NCBI RefSeq assembly: GCF_001553565.1
Contig: NZ_CP014228.1
Span: forward strand, 930,001-994,000
From: Actinomyces radicidentis
GTDB lineage: Bacteria; Actinomycetota; Actinomycetes; Actinomycetales; Actinomycetaceae
DNA length: 64,000 nt
Direction: 5' to 3'
Shown here: positions 1 through 9,154 of the stretch, one piece after another
Numbering within the stretch: position 1 is the first letter of the stretch
How the letters are laid out: each line of letters starts with the position of its first letter
The notes under the pieces: model-generated
Told to the model about the DNA's origin: nothing
Database searches by the model: none
The model's input: only the letters and a program-made list of their open reading frames with translations
Program-made: the position numbers and the translations under genes

Positions 1-326
1 CGGAGATCTCGCGGCTCCTGCGATTCCACGGCACCGGTCCGCTCGCCCGGAGGCTCCGCGAGCACCGTCGCCCCGTCCTCGACCTCATCAAGGCGAGCGG
101 CGGCAGCAACGTGCGCGTCTTCGGCTCCGTGGCCACCGGTCGCGAGCGACCGGGCTCCGACATCGACCTGCTCTACACCGCCGGGCCGGGGACCAGCCTC
201 CTCACGCTCAGCCGGTTGGAGATCGAGCTCGCGGAGGAACTCGGAGCCTCGGTGGACCTCGTCCCCGACGATGCCATCCGCCCGAGCATGCGCGACCAGA
301 TCCTCTCCGAAGCGGTGTCGCTGTGA
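1..326 (+). CDS. MNT-type nucleotidyltransferase, MntA-like antitoxin (5' partial)
   Basis: The reading frame enters from the left edge (first complete codon at base 3) and ends at TGA 324-326; about 107 residues are visible. The motif GSVATGRERPGSDIDL fits the GSX10DXD signature of minimal nucleotidyltransferases. In the MntA/HepT toxin-antitoxin family this enzyme AMPylates a tyrosine of the HEPN toxin and neutralises it. The visible upstream residues (RRLREHRRPVLDLIKASG) resemble the linker of proteins in which an HTH domain precedes the nucleotidyltransferase, so an HTH may lie outside the window. The stop overlaps the GTG start of the HEPN gene (GTGA), as expected for a coupled pair. Family is clear; the antitoxin role is inferred from the partner. 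Confidence 0.8.
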   Translation, partial: EISRLLRFHGTGPLARRLREHRRPVLDLIKASGGSNVRVFGSVATGRERPGSDIDLLYTAGPGTSLLTLSRLEIELAEELGASVDLVPDDAIRPSMRDQILSEAVSL

Positions 327-664
327 GCGCCAGCAGCCGGACGACGGTGCAGCTCCTCTCGGAGGCACTGGAGCACCTTGAGGCGGCAGAGACGTAGGCC
401 TCCAGAGACCTCACGGACCAAGTCGTCATCGACGCGATCACCCTGCGCCTGTCAGCGGGGATCGAGGCTCTCGGGCACCTCAGCGACGCCGAACGCGTCG
501 GTCTCCTGGGCGACACGTGGCCCGCGATGCGCGGCATGCGCAATCGCATCGCTCACGGCTACGCCGGCGTCGCGGAGCGCTACCTGGTTGAGGTCGTCAG
601 ATCCGACCTTCCTGGGCTCGTCGCAGCCGTCAGGCACCGCCGGTCCGAGCTCATGGAGTCCTGA
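323..664 (+). pseudogene. HEPN (HepT-like) toxin gene with in-frame TAG
   Basis: GTG at 323 overlaps the stop of the nucleotidyltransferase gene. In this frame 113 codons run to TGA at 662-664, but codon 25 is TAG (395-397). Beyond it the frame encodes a coherent HEPN-like helical sequence ending with RNRIAHGY, an exact RX4HXY active-site motif of HepT ribonucleases, where the Tyr is the residue modified by MntA. No good start codon follows the TAG before the conserved core. Established: HepT is an RNase toxin paired with an MNT antitoxin. Inference: the toxin has been inactivated by a nonsense mutation while the antitoxin stayed open. A sequencing error at 396 is the alternative. Confidence 0.75.
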
Positions 665-695
665 CCCCGCTGTCTACTCGACCGACGCAGCCCGC

Positions 696-1556
696 TCAGC
701 CCCGGAAGGGCAGGGGCGCCATCCCACGGACCCCGGCGTCGACGGCGTAGACGGAGCCGGCGGCGGGCTCGACGTCGTCGGGCAGGTTCTCCCGCGAGGT
801 CGTGATGAACAGGGTCCCGAAGCCGGACTCGCCGAAGGCGCAGGCGGTCACCTGCCGCACCGGCAGCTCGACGACGGCGTCCAGCGTCCCGTCGGGCGCG
901 TAGCGGCGCACGGCCGAGCCGCCATTGAGCGCGGTCCACACGCCGCCCTCGGCGTCGACGGCGAGCCCGTCGGGGTAGCCGTCCTCGTGGTCGATGGTGA
1001 CGAAGGGCCGGGGGCTGACGAGCCCGGCCCCGGCGTCGTAGTCGAGCAGCGTGATGGTGCCGGTCGGGGTGTCGGTCCAGTAGGCGCAGGTGCCGTCGGG
1101 GTTGAAGCCGAGGCCGTTGCAGATGGTGGCGCCGTCCCAGGCGGTGATGGGCTTCGCGTCCGGGCCGTCCCAGCGGTAGACGACGGCGTCGCCGGGCGTC
1201 TGCGCGTAGGCCATGGTGCCGATCCAGAGGCGCCCGTCGGGGTCGCAGCCGCCCTCGTTGGTGCGGATCGCGGAGTCGGTGAGCAGGGTGGTGACCTCGA
1301 GGAGGTCGGAGAGGTCCTCGGCGCGGCCGAGAGCGACGCCGTGCTCGGTGGTGACGAGGGCGCCGCCGCCGGCGCGCGGCCGGATGACTGAGGCGACCGA
1401 GGAGGGCACGTCCATCCGGGTGGGGCGGACGTCGTCGTCGAGCTCGACGACGACGCCGGCGAGCATGTCGACGAGCCGCAGGCGGCCGGTGGCCTCCCAC
1501 CAGCAGGGGCCCTCGCCGTGGTACGTGATCGAGTCGGACACGCGCTCAGCCTTCAT
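696..1556 (-). CDS. SMP-30/gluconolactonase/LRE family protein
   Basis: The 286-residue product has the six-bladed propeller pattern of the SMP-30/gluconolactonase family, which are Ca- or Zn-dependent lactonases acting on sugar acid lactones. Visible signatures are the early EGP (GEGPCWW), the central NGLGFNPDG with its metal-ligand Asn, and PDGLAVDAEGGVW with the metal-binding Asp. No signal peptide or membrane segment is seen, so it is cytosolic. There is no Shine-Dalgarno sequence; TAGGCT lies six bases before the ATG, a leaderless arrangement. The gene stands alone, and a tandem/palindromic repeat separates it from the pullulanase gene upstream. Family assignment is firm; the substrate cannot be read from sequence. 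Confidence 0.85.
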   Translation of the reverse strand: MKAERVSDSITYHGEGPCWWEATGRLRLVDMLAGVVVELDDDVRPTRMDVPSSVASVIRPRAGGGALVTTEHGVALGRAEDLSDLLEVTTLLTDSAIRTNEGGCDPDGRLWIGTMAYAQTPGDAVVYRWDGPDAKPITAWDGATICNGLGFNPDGTCAYWTDTPTGTITLLDYDAGAGLVSPRPFVTIDHEDGYPDGLAVDAEGGVWTALNGGSAVRRYAPDGTLDAVVELPVRQVTACAFGESGFGTLFITTSRENLPDDVEPAAGSVYAVDAGVRGMAPLPFRG

Positions 1557-1578
1557 GGGCCCAGCCTACGGAGCCGCT

Positions 1579-1666
1579 GACCGAACTCAGCGCGGAGGGT
1601 CGTTCAGGATGTCCCGATCTCGAGGTCAGGATGTCCCGATCTCGCGGTCAGGATGTCCCGATCTCG
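1579..1666. repeat. 22-bp period repeat, GATCGGGACATC family, copy 1
   Basis: Three copies of CAGGATGTCCCGATCTCG start at 1605, 1627 and 1649, an exact 22-bp period. A GACCGAACTCAGCG box (1579-1592), identical to one in the 41.6 kb element, precedes them. The array fills the gap between the SMP-30 gene start and the pullulanase stop codon. Related copies are at 11988, 16224, 37200 and 41600. Confidence 0.9.
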
Positions 1667-1670
1667 AGGG

Positions 1671-4562
1671 TCAGTGCTCGACGAGCACGGCGACGGTCCG
1701 CCCCGGCACGCGCACGGTTCCGGTCGCCCGGTCGAAGGTCGTCCTGCGGACCACCTCGTCGGCGCCCTCGGCCTGCACCTCGCTCAGCTCGAGGAAGCGG
1801 CCCACGAGGTCGTCGCACTGCTGCTCCACCTCGTCCGGCGTCGCGTTGATGACGATGACGAGCCCGTCCAGGGCCGGGTCAAGGTCCGCCTCGCCGGCGC
1901 CATCGTCGATGACCATGAGGATGACACCGGGCTGCGCCCGGTCCCCGCCCACGGGGAAGGACACGCGCTCGAGGACGAGCTCGGCCGACCCCAGCGAGAA
2001 CAGGGGGCTCGAGCGCCGCAGGCGCAGCAGGTCGAGCGCGGCCTCGGTGGCCGTGGCGATGTCGTGGGGGCTCGGCCGCAGCTCCTCGTGGGAGAGGAGC
2101 TCGGCCTGGAAGATCCACTGGTCGAAGTTGCGGTTCGCCGGCGGCAGGCCCCTCCCCCAGCCGTTGTCCTGCCCGCTCCAGTCGATGGCGTTGAACCAGT
2201 CGCCGGAGTTGTAGGAGTCGGTGTCGAGGGACTTGCTGCGCAGCATCTCGGTGCCGGCCGCCCAGAAGGAGGGCGTCTGGCCGAGGGTGACGCAGGCGAG
2301 GCAGACCGTGTTCATGCGGATGCGGTCCGCCATCGTGGTGCCGATCGGCAGCTTGTAGGCGAGGCGGTCGAAGAGGGTCTCGTCGTCGTGGGCGTCGACG
2401 TAGGCGATGGACTCGACGGGCTCGGTGCCGTAGGCGGCGGACTGGTCGCCGTAGCGGATCTCCTCGCCGCGGCGGTGCTCGCCGTCGGCGGTGCGCAGAA
2501 CCATGTCGCGCAGGTTCCCTGCCAGGGAGAGGCGGACGAGGTCGGTGCGCCAGGCGAGGTCGGCGCGCAGGGAGCCCTCGTCGCGCTCGTCGCGGCCGTT
2601 GGGGTCGGTGAGCTCGCCGGTGCCGAGCCCCTGGGCGGCGCGGGGGTCGACGTCGAAGAGGGTGCCGCCGTGGACGGCGTCGCGGACGCGGTCGTTGAAG
2701 GTGCCGACGCCGGTGCCGCCGAGCTGGCCCTGGACGGCCTGGGTGAACAGGGCGTTGTTCGCGACCTCACCCATGTTCCAGCCCTCGCCGTAGAGGAAGA
2801 TCGGGTGACCGACGGCGTCCTCGGCGACGGCGTCGAGGGCCTCTCGCAGGCGGTTCATGGTGTCGACGGAGTGGTAGCCCATGAGGTCGAAGCGGAAGCC
2901 GTCGACGCGGTAGCGCTGCACCCAGGAGACGCAGGAGTCGATCATGAGCCGCTCGGCCATGGCGTGCTCGGTGGCGACGTGGTTGCAGCAGGTGCTCATC
3001 TCGATGGCGCCCGCGGCGTCGCGCCGGTGGTAGTAGCCGGGGACGATGCGGTCGAGGACGGACTGGGGGGCCTGACCGGCGGCGGAGGTGTGGTTGTAGA
3101 CCTGGTCGAGGACCACCTGGAGGCCCATGCCGTGCAGGGCGCCCACCATGCCGCGGAACTCGGCGGTTCGGGCGCCGCCGTCCTGGTGCCCGGCGGTGGC
3201 GTAGGAGCCCTCGGGGGCCTGGTAGTGGAAGGGGTCGTAGCCCCAGTTGAAGGCGTCCTCGTCGGCGACGGCGGCGACGGCGGCCTGGGGGCGGCGCGAG
3301 GCCGGGGAGGTGCCCTCGGGGATCTCGGGGAGGCGCTGGCGGGCGCGGTCCTCGGGGACGGTCGCGAAGTCGAAGGTCGGCAGGAGGTGGAGGGTGTCGA
3401 TGCCGGCGGCGGCGAGGCGGCGCAGGTGGCGCGTGCCGGCGGAGTCGGCGCCGAAGGCGGCGTAGGTGCCGCGCAGCTCCTCGGGGACGGTGGCGTCGGC
3501 GGCGGAGAAGTCGCGGACGTGGAGCTCGTAGATGCTGCGGGCGGCGTCGGAGACGACGTCGGGGGCGAGGTTCTCGACCCATGCGGCGGGCTTGAGGGCG
3601 TGCTGGTCGAGGTCGACGGCGACGGAGCGGGTCGAGTCGACGGTGAGGGCGAGGGAGTACGGGTCGGTGACGCGGTTGGTGACGACCTCGCCTGTGGTGT
3701 GGAGGAGGACCTCGACCTCCCACAGGTACTGGGCGCCGGGGCCGACGACGCCGTCGGGGACCTCCCAGCGGCCGTCGGGCCGCCGCTGTGCGGGGGTGCG
3801 GGTGGGCTCGCCGTCGACGGCGGGGACGGAGCCGGTCGGGTCGCCGGTCTCCCAGGACAGGAGGGCGACGTCGCGAGCGGTGGGCGCCCACACGGCGAAG
3901 GAGGGGGTGCGCGGGGCGGGGGCTCCGTCGGGGCCGGCGTGCTCGTGGAAGGTGGCGCCCAGCGGTGCCGAGCCGTCGCGGACGGCGGCGCGCTCGCCCC
4001 AGAGGCGGTCGATGAGGGGCCAGGTCTGGACGCCGGTGAAAGCGGTGATCCAGCCGCCGGTGGTGGCGTCGGAGCGCTGGACGACGCCGAGGCGGCAGCG
4101 CAGGAGGTCCTCGACGTCCTCGCGGGCGAGGCGGGGGCCGCCGTACTCGTCGGCGGTGGTGAGGGCGAGGTAGCCGGCGAGCTGGGGGTGGACGGCGACG
4201 AGGGCGGGGTCGAGCTCGTCGATGACGCCGAGGGGGACCTCGTAGCCCCTCTCGCCGCGGTGGATGATGCCGTCCTCGATGCGGGCGTCGCCGTCGGGGC
4301 TGACGACGAGGCCGAAGCCGACGTCGGGGGCGCGGTCGGGGCGGCCGCCGTCGGGGCCGACGCACGCGGCGCGATCGACGCCGCGGGGCAGGAGGTCGGA
4401 GGGCCAGGCGAGGGTGGTCTCATCGACCCAGTAGGCGCGGGCGCCGCCCATGCCGGGGACGCTCACGAGGGCGGGGGCCTCGTGGTGGGCGGGCGGCTGG
4501 GGCGGGGTTCCGGCGGAGTGCCCGGAGGGGGTGCTCGCACTGGTGCGGGAGGGCGTGGTCAT
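1671..4562 (-). CDS. pulA: cytosolic type I pullulanase (alpha-1,6-glucosidase, GH13)
   Basis: This 963-residue glycoside hydrolase cleaves alpha-1,6 branches of glycogen, pullulan or limit dextrins. The GH13 catalytic set is complete: nucleophile D559 in GFRFDLMGYH, acid/base E593 in YGEGWN, and transition-state Asp D726 in DAHDDETLFD. The pullulanase signature NWGYDPFHY is at about 439-447, and N-terminal beta domains precede the barrel. The ATG at 4562 is chosen because AGGAAGG precedes it; the frame stays open further upstream but without pullulanase-like sequence. There is no signal peptide, only a Ser/Thr/Pro-rich N-terminus, so the enzyme should be intracellular. The gene directly upstream is a secreted paralogue, suggesting extracellular debranching followed by intracellular debranching of imported or stored glucan. 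Confidence 0.93.
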   Translation of the reverse strand: MTTPSRTSASTPSGHSAGTPPQPPAHHEAPALVSVPGMGGARAYWVDETTLAWPSDLLPRGVDRAACVGPDGGRPDRAPDVGFGLVVSPDGDARIEDGIIHRGERGYEVPLGVIDELDPALVAVHPQLAGYLALTTADEYGGPRLAREDVEDLLRCRLGVVQRSDATTGGWITAFTGVQTWPLIDRLWGERAAVRDGSAPLGATFHEHAGPDGAPAPRTPSFAVWAPTARDVALLSWETGDPTGSVPAVDGEPTRTPAQRRPDGRWEVPDGVVGPGAQYLWEVEVLLHTTGEVVTNRVTDPYSLALTVDSTRSVAVDLDQHALKPAAWVENLAPDVVSDAARSIYELHVRDFSAADATVPEELRGTYAAFGADSAGTRHLRRLAAAGIDTLHLLPTFDFATVPEDRARQRLPEIPEGTSPASRRPQAAVAAVADEDAFNWGYDPFHYQAPEGSYATAGHQDGGARTAEFRGMVGALHGMGLQVVLDQVYNHTSAAGQAPQSVLDRIVPGYYHRRDAAGAIEMSTCCNHVATEHAMAERLMIDSCVSWVQRYRVDGFRFDLMGYHSVDTMNRLREALDAVAEDAVGHPIFLYGEGWNMGEVANNALFTQAVQGQLGGTGVGTFNDRVRDAVHGGTLFDVDPRAAQGLGTGELTDPNGRDERDEGSLRADLAWRTDLVRLSLAGNLRDMVLRTADGEHRRGEEIRYGDQSAAYGTEPVESIAYVDAHDDETLFDRLAYKLPIGTTMADRIRMNTVCLACVTLGQTPSFWAAGTEMLRSKSLDTDSYNSGDWFNAIDWSGQDNGWGRGLPPANRNFDQWIFQAELLSHEELRPSPHDIATATEAALDLLRLRRSSPLFSLGSAELVLERVSFPVGGDRAQPGVILMVIDDGAGEADLDPALDGLVIVINATPDEVEQQCDDLVGRFLELSEVQAEGADEVVRRTTFDRATGTVRVPGRTVAVLVEH

Positions 4563-4786
4563 GGTCGGCCACCTTCCTGGTCGTTCGGGGTCAACTCTCC
4601 CACGGCGTGGGCCGCGTGGAGAGAGGCGATCTGGACGTCGGACCATTGACGGCGGTGGTGCGGAGCGGCGAGGGTGGTCGTGCGGGGCCGTCCGGGCAGG
4701 GGCCCCGGACGTCCCCGGCCCGGAGCGCGGAACCCGGAGCGCTCGGAGCGCCCCACGTCGCGAGGACGCGGGGCGCACCTGGTGCT

Positions 4787-4866
4787 CGTGCCGGCATCGG
4801 CCGGCACGGACCATGCGTGAGCCGGTGCGCATCGACGCCGGGCCGGGCGGTTCCGGACCGGCCCGG
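4787..4866 (-). terminator. two GC-rich hairpins in the 385-bp gap between pullulanase genes
   Basis: Downstream of the secreted pullulanase stop codon are two stem-loops. CCGGGCCGG (4838-4846) pairs with CCGGCCCGG (4858-4866), and CGTGCCGGC (4787-4795) pairs with GCCGGCACG (4800-4808) around an ATCG loop. Neither is followed by a T tract, so termination is only suggested. Nothing else is recognisable in 4563-4947 apart from the cytosolic pullulanase ribosome site. Confidence 0.4.
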
Positions 4867-4947
4867 GCCGGCGGGTCCCAGTCGGGCCTGATCGGGCCGA
4901 CTCTGCGGGAGTGGGCCGGATCGGCCGGGGCCGTCAGCGCGGTCGGC

Positions 4948-7900
4948 TCACCGCCCGGACCACCAGAGGCCGGGCACGGTGCCCTGCGACGGGTTCCAGG
5001 CGTTCCACGGGCGGGCCTTGCCGGGCTTGGGCTTCTGGTGCCCCTTGCCGGGCTTCGGCGTCTGGTGGCCCTTGGCCTTGCCCTTGCCGTTCCCCTTCGC
5101 GGCCTTGCCAGTCGCCTTCGCCGTGGCGGTCGCGGTCGCGCTCGCCTCGGCGGTCGGGGCCGTGGAGGCCGTCCTCGTCGGCTGGGTGGTGGGCTCAGCG
5201 CTCGGCTCCGTCGTGGGCTCAGCGGTGGGCTGCGCCGTCGGGGCCGCCGTCGGCTCGTCGCCGGCACCCGAGTGACCGCCCTGCGGGTCGGTGAGGACAG
5301 CGACGGTCCGCGCCGGGACGGTCACCGAACCGGTCGCGGCGTCGTAGGCAACGCCCTTGACGGTCGCGTCAGAGCCGTCGGCCTGGATCGAGGAGAGCGC
5401 GAAGTCGCGGCCCTTGATCGAGCCGATCGTCTGCGTCGTGGCCTCGTCGGAGGCGTTGAGGACGACGAGGACGCCGTCGAGCGCCTTGTCGACGTCGGTC
5501 ACCGAGCCGTCCGCGTTCGCGGCGGTGTCGTCGATGAGCATGTCAATGACGCCGGGGGTCGCGTCCGTGCCGGAGCCCGGGAAGGAGACCTTCGACTGGA
5601 TGAGCGCCGCGGTGCCGAGGGAGAACAGCGGCGTGGACTTGCGCAGGCGCAGCAGGGTCTCAGCCTGGGTGTCGGAGGTGGCGATGTCCGCGGCGGCCGG
5701 CTTGAGGGCGCCGTTCTCCAGGAGCGGGCGCATGATCGCCCACTTCGAGGAGTTCGAGGAGGCCATGGGCAGGCCCTTGGCGTAGCCGTTGGTCTGGCCG
5801 GACCAGTCGATGGAGTTGAAGTAGTCGCCGGAGTTGTAGGAGTCGCGGTCGAGCGACTTGCTGCGCAGCATCTCGGTGCCGGCCGCCCAGAAGGACGGGG
5901 ACTGACCGAGGGCCACGGTGGCGAGCGAGACCGTGTTCATGCGGACGCGGTCCGCCATGGAGGTCGACGTCGGGAGCTTGTAGATCCCGAGGTCGTAGAG
6001 GGTCTCGTTGTCGTGGGCGTCGACGTAGTTGATCGTCTCCTCGGGGCTGGAGGCGTAGCCGGCCGCCTGCCCGTTGTAGTCGATCTCGGAGCCCTTCTTG
6101 ACCGTCCCGTCGGACGTGGTGAAGAAGTAGCTCTTGAGGTTGCCGGCCAGGCCCAGCCTCACCAGGTCGGTGTTGTGCTGGAGGTCGGCGAGCTCGTCGG
6201 CGTCGGAGCGGTCGGACAGGCCGTTGGGGTCCGTGTACTGGCCGGTGCCGAAGCCCTGGTAGGTCCGGTGGTCGGAGTCGAAGGGGCCTCCGCCGTGGAC
6301 GGCGTCGCGCAGGCGGTCGTTGAAGGTGCCGATGCCGGTGCCGTCGAGCTGCCCCTGGGTGGCGGTGGTGAACAGGGCGTTGTTCGCGATCTCGCCCATG
6401 TTCCAGCCCTCGCCGTAGAGGTAGATGGCCTTGCCGTTGACGCCGTCCTTGGAGACGGTGAGCTCGTCGAGGGCGGCGCGCAGGGCCTTCATGGTGGCCA
6501 CGGAGTGGTAGCCCATGAGGTCGAAGCGGAAGCCGTCGACGTGGTAGTCGCGGGCCCAGGTGACGACGGAGTCGATCATGAGGCGAGCGGCCATGGCGTT
6601 CTCGGTGGCCGTGTTGGAGCAGCACGTCGAGGTCTGGACGGCGCCCTTGGCGTCGAGGCGCTGGTAGTAGCCGGGGACGATCTTGTCGAGGACCGACGTG
6701 GAGGCCTGGCCGGCTGCGGCGGTGTGGTTGAAGACCTCGTCGAGGACCACCTGGAGGCCGGTGGCGTGCAGCGCCCCGACCATCTGGCGGAACTGGTAGG
6801 TGCGGGCGCCGCCGTCCTGGTGTCCGTCCGTGGCGTAGGAGCCCTCGGGCGTCGTGTAGTGCCAGGGGTCGTAGCCCCAGTTGTAGGGGTCGGTGTCCGC
6901 GGTGGAGGCGACGGCGGCCTGCTGCTCCTCGCTCGCGGCGCCGGCGTCGGGCACGGTCGCGGTGACCTGCTTGGAGCGGTCCTCCTCGATGGAGGCGATG
7001 TCGAAGGTCGGGAGGAGGTGGACGGTGTCGACGCCGGACTTCGCAAGCTGGGCGAGGTGCTTCATGCCGTCGAAGCCGGACTCGGTGAAGGCGAGGTAGG
7101 TGCCGCGCTCGTCGGCCGGGACGGTCTCGTCGGAGGCGGAGAAGTCGCGGACGTGGAGCTCGTAGATGGTGCGCGAGGCGTCGTTGGCGACCTTCGGGGA
7201 GGCCGTGCTCGCCCACTGGGCGGGGGCGAGGGCGGCGTCGGAGAGGTCGACGGCGACGGAGCGCGTCGAGTCGACGGTGAGGGCCAGCGAGTAGGGGTCG
7301 GTGACCGTGTTGGTGACGATCTTCCCGGTGCTGGGGGCGTAGACGGTGACCTCCCAGAGGTACTGGGAGCCGGCCTTGATGGCGCCGTCGGCGTTGTCGA
7401 CGACCCAGCGGCCGTCGTCGCCGCGCACGGCGTCGTGGCGGACGCCGTCGCCGGAGACCTCGGGGACGGAGCCGGTGGCGTCGCCGGTGTCCCAGGTCAG
7501 GAGAGTGACCTTCTGGGCGGTGGGGGCCCACAGGGCGAGCGAGCGCAGGAGGCCGGTCTCGAAGGTGGCGCCGAGGTCGCCCTTCTGGGCGGCCTCGCCG
7601 TAGAGGGCGTCGACGGCGATGGCGGTCTGGACCCCGGTGAAGGCGGAGACGGTGTCCTCCGCTCCCGCCGCGCCGGTGCCCCGCTGGACGACGGCGGTCT
7701 GGCCCTCGAGGGCGGTCACGACCTCGTCGTGGCCGAGGGCGGCGTCGCCGTCGGCGTTCTCGAGGCTGAGGGCGACGTAGCCCTTGAGGTTCGGGTGGGC
7801 GGCGAGGACGTCGTCGGGCAGGTTGCCGGCGACGCGCAGGGCCGTCTCGGTGCCGCCGGTGACGACGCCGTCGGTGAGGGAGGCGGTGGCGTCGGGGCTG

Positions 7901-8862
7901 GTGACGAGGGCGTAGGAGACGGGGGCGTCCGCGACGGGGGCGCCGTCGTCGGAGACGAGGTCGGTGCGCGCGACGCCGGAGGGCAGGAGGGAGGTCGGCC
8001 ACGCGAGGGTGGTGGCGTCGATCCAGTAGGCGTCGAGCTCGCCGACGCCGGCGGCCGGCGGGTCGGTCACGGCGATGGTGAGGACGTGGGTGTCGCGCGT
8101 GTAGGTGAAGGTGACGTCCTTGCCGGCGGTCGCGGAGAACCCGTAGTCGTCACCGCCGGCCTTGCCGTCGACGCCGTAGTTGACGTCCCAGGACAGGGAC
8201 TCGGAGACCTTGACCTGGTAGGAGCCGGTCGGGATCTTGTTCGTGGTGAAGGTCCAGGTGCCGTCGCCCTGAGGCCGCATGGCGGCGGCGAGGCAGGCGG
8301 GGGCCCAGTCGGAGCCGCAGCCGAGGGCGGCCTGGAAGGAGCCGGCGAGCGTGATGATCGGCTCGGAGGCGTTGGTCCAGGAGACGTGGCTGGCGGGGTC
8401 GTAGAGGAAGGTGACCTTGCCGCCGGTGGTCGTGTAGCTGATGTTGTCGCCGCCGGCGACGCCGTTCGCGCCGTAGTTCTCGTCCCAGGTGCCGCCGACG
8501 GCGACCTTGTACTCGTAGGTGCCGGCGGGCAGGTCGAAGGTGCCGGTGAAGAGGCCGGAGGCCTGGTCGTAGGTGAGGGCGGCCTGGGAGCACGAGACGT
8601 CCCAGTCGGAGCCGCAGCCCATCTCGGTGGTGTGGCTGCCGGGGACGGTGACCGCGAAGTCCGCGGCGGCGGCCGCGGCCGCGGTGGCGGCGTCCGTGGC
8701 CTCGGCGGTGGCGGCCGGGGTCGCGTCGGCGGCGACGGCGGGGGCCGTCGTCGTGGCGAGGCCGGCGCCCGTGAGAGCGAGGGCGACTGCGGCGAGGACG
8801 CTCGCGAGGCGGCGTCTGCCGCCTCGCGCCGCTGGGACGGCGTGCAAGACGTGCAAGGACAC
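4948..8862 (-). CDS. secreted multidomain type I pullulanase
   Basis: The start chosen is GTG 8862, because GAAGGAGT lies eight bases upstream and a signal peptide follows (Arg-rich n-region, then LASVLAAVALALTGAGLA, then AVAA). The 1304-residue product has two pullulanase X25-like beta domains (about 65-160 and 165-265, both with CGSDW), then the N-terminal domain and GH13 barrel. The catalytic residues are D781 (GFRFDLMGYH), E818 (YGEGWN) and D951 (DAHDNETLYD). From about residue 1196 a Thr/Ala/Pro repeat and a Lys/Gly-rich tail follow, with no LPXTG motif; the tail may hold the enzyme in the wall by charge. It is closely similar to the adjacent cytosolic enzyme. Role: debranching of dietary or host glucans outside the cell. 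Confidence 0.93.
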   Translation of the reverse strand: MSLHVLHAVPAARGGRRRLASVLAAVALALTGAGLATTTAPAVAADATPAATAEATDAATAAAAAAADFAVTVPGSHTTEMGCGSDWDVSCSQAALTYDQASGLFTGTFDLPAGTYEYKVAVGGTWDENYGANGVAGGDNISYTTTGGKVTFLYDPASHVSWTNASEPIITLAGSFQAALGCGSDWAPACLAAAMRPQGDGTWTFTTNKIPTGSYQVKVSESLSWDVNYGVDGKAGGDDYGFSATAGKDVTFTYTRDTHVLTIAVTDPPAAGVGELDAYWIDATTLAWPTSLLPSGVARTDLVSDDGAPVADAPVSYALVTSPDATASLTDGVVTGGTETALRVAGNLPDDVLAAHPNLKGYVALSLENADGDAALGHDEVVTALEGQTAVVQRGTGAAGAEDTVSAFTGVQTAIAVDALYGEAAQKGDLGATFETGLLRSLALWAPTAQKVTLLTWDTGDATGSVPEVSGDGVRHDAVRGDDGRWVVDNADGAIKAGSQYLWEVTVYAPSTGKIVTNTVTDPYSLALTVDSTRSVAVDLSDAALAPAQWASTASPKVANDASRTIYELHVRDFSASDETVPADERGTYLAFTESGFDGMKHLAQLAKSGVDTVHLLPTFDIASIEEDRSKQVTATVPDAGAASEEQQAAVASTADTDPYNWGYDPWHYTTPEGSYATDGHQDGGARTYQFRQMVGALHATGLQVVLDEVFNHTAAAGQASTSVLDKIVPGYYQRLDAKGAVQTSTCCSNTATENAMAARLMIDSVVTWARDYHVDGFRFDLMGYHSVATMKALRAALDELTVSKDGVNGKAIYLYGEGWNMGEIANNALFTTATQGQLDGTGIGTFNDRLRDAVHGGGPFDSDHRTYQGFGTGQYTDPNGLSDRSDADELADLQHNTDLVRLGLAGNLKSYFFTTSDGTVKKGSEIDYNGQAAGYASSPEETINYVDAHDNETLYDLGIYKLPTSTSMADRVRMNTVSLATVALGQSPSFWAAGTEMLRSKSLDRDSYNSGDYFNSIDWSGQTNGYAKGLPMASSNSSKWAIMRPLLENGALKPAAADIATSDTQAETLLRLRKSTPLFSLGTAALIQSKVSFPGSGTDATPGVIDMLIDDTAANADGSVTDVDKALDGVLVVLNASDEATTQTIGSIKGRDFALSSIQADGSDATVKGVAYDAATGSVTVPARTVAVLTDPQGGHSGAGDEPTAAPTAQPTAEPTTEPSAEPTTQPTRTASTAPTAEASATATATAKATGKAAKGNGKGKAKGHQTPKPGKGHQKPKPGKARPWNAWNPSQGTVPGLWWSGR

Positions 8863-8948
8863 GGGGGACTCCTTCGTCGGGGCCGGGATTCCGGGCGACG
8901 TCGCCCGGTGGGACGCGGGTCGTTCCGCGCCAGGATAGGCTGAGACGA

Positions 8949-8986
8949 AGGTTACGGTTCCGTCACAAGCGCTGCAAGACCTGCAA
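8949..8986 (-). promoter_or_regulatory. promoter with MalR-like TTGCAG direct repeats, secreted pullulanase
   Basis: Read on the minus strand, TTGCAG (8977-8972) and TAACCT (8954-8949) are separated by exactly 17 bases, a good -35/-10 pair. A second TTGCAG lies nine bases upstream, so two TTGCAG boxes in direct repeat overlap the -35. LacI-type MalR repressors of actinobacteria use TTGCAG/CTTGCA-like sites at starch genes. Maltodextrin control is therefore a reasonable inference. No such boxes are seen before the cytosolic pullulanase gene. Confidence 0.5.
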
Positions 8987-9154
8987 ACCATACAGATGTC
9001 TTGCGGACGTCGAAGGCCCGGAGCCGGAGCCCAAGGGACGGGTGAACCGGCTGTCACTCGGCCGCGCACTCCCCCGAGCGGCGTCGTCGGCGGGTGTGGA
9101 CCCGACGGAGTCGCCCCGAGTCCGAGTCACCGCGCGCGGGGGGGGGCGCAGGGC

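Noticed and set aside
1653-8943. Very long open frames antisense to both pullulanase genes
   Set aside because: They are Gly/Val/Asp/Arg-rich shadows caused by strong G/C bias at third positions; they lack ribosome sites and homology, while the opposite strand has complete catalytic motifs.
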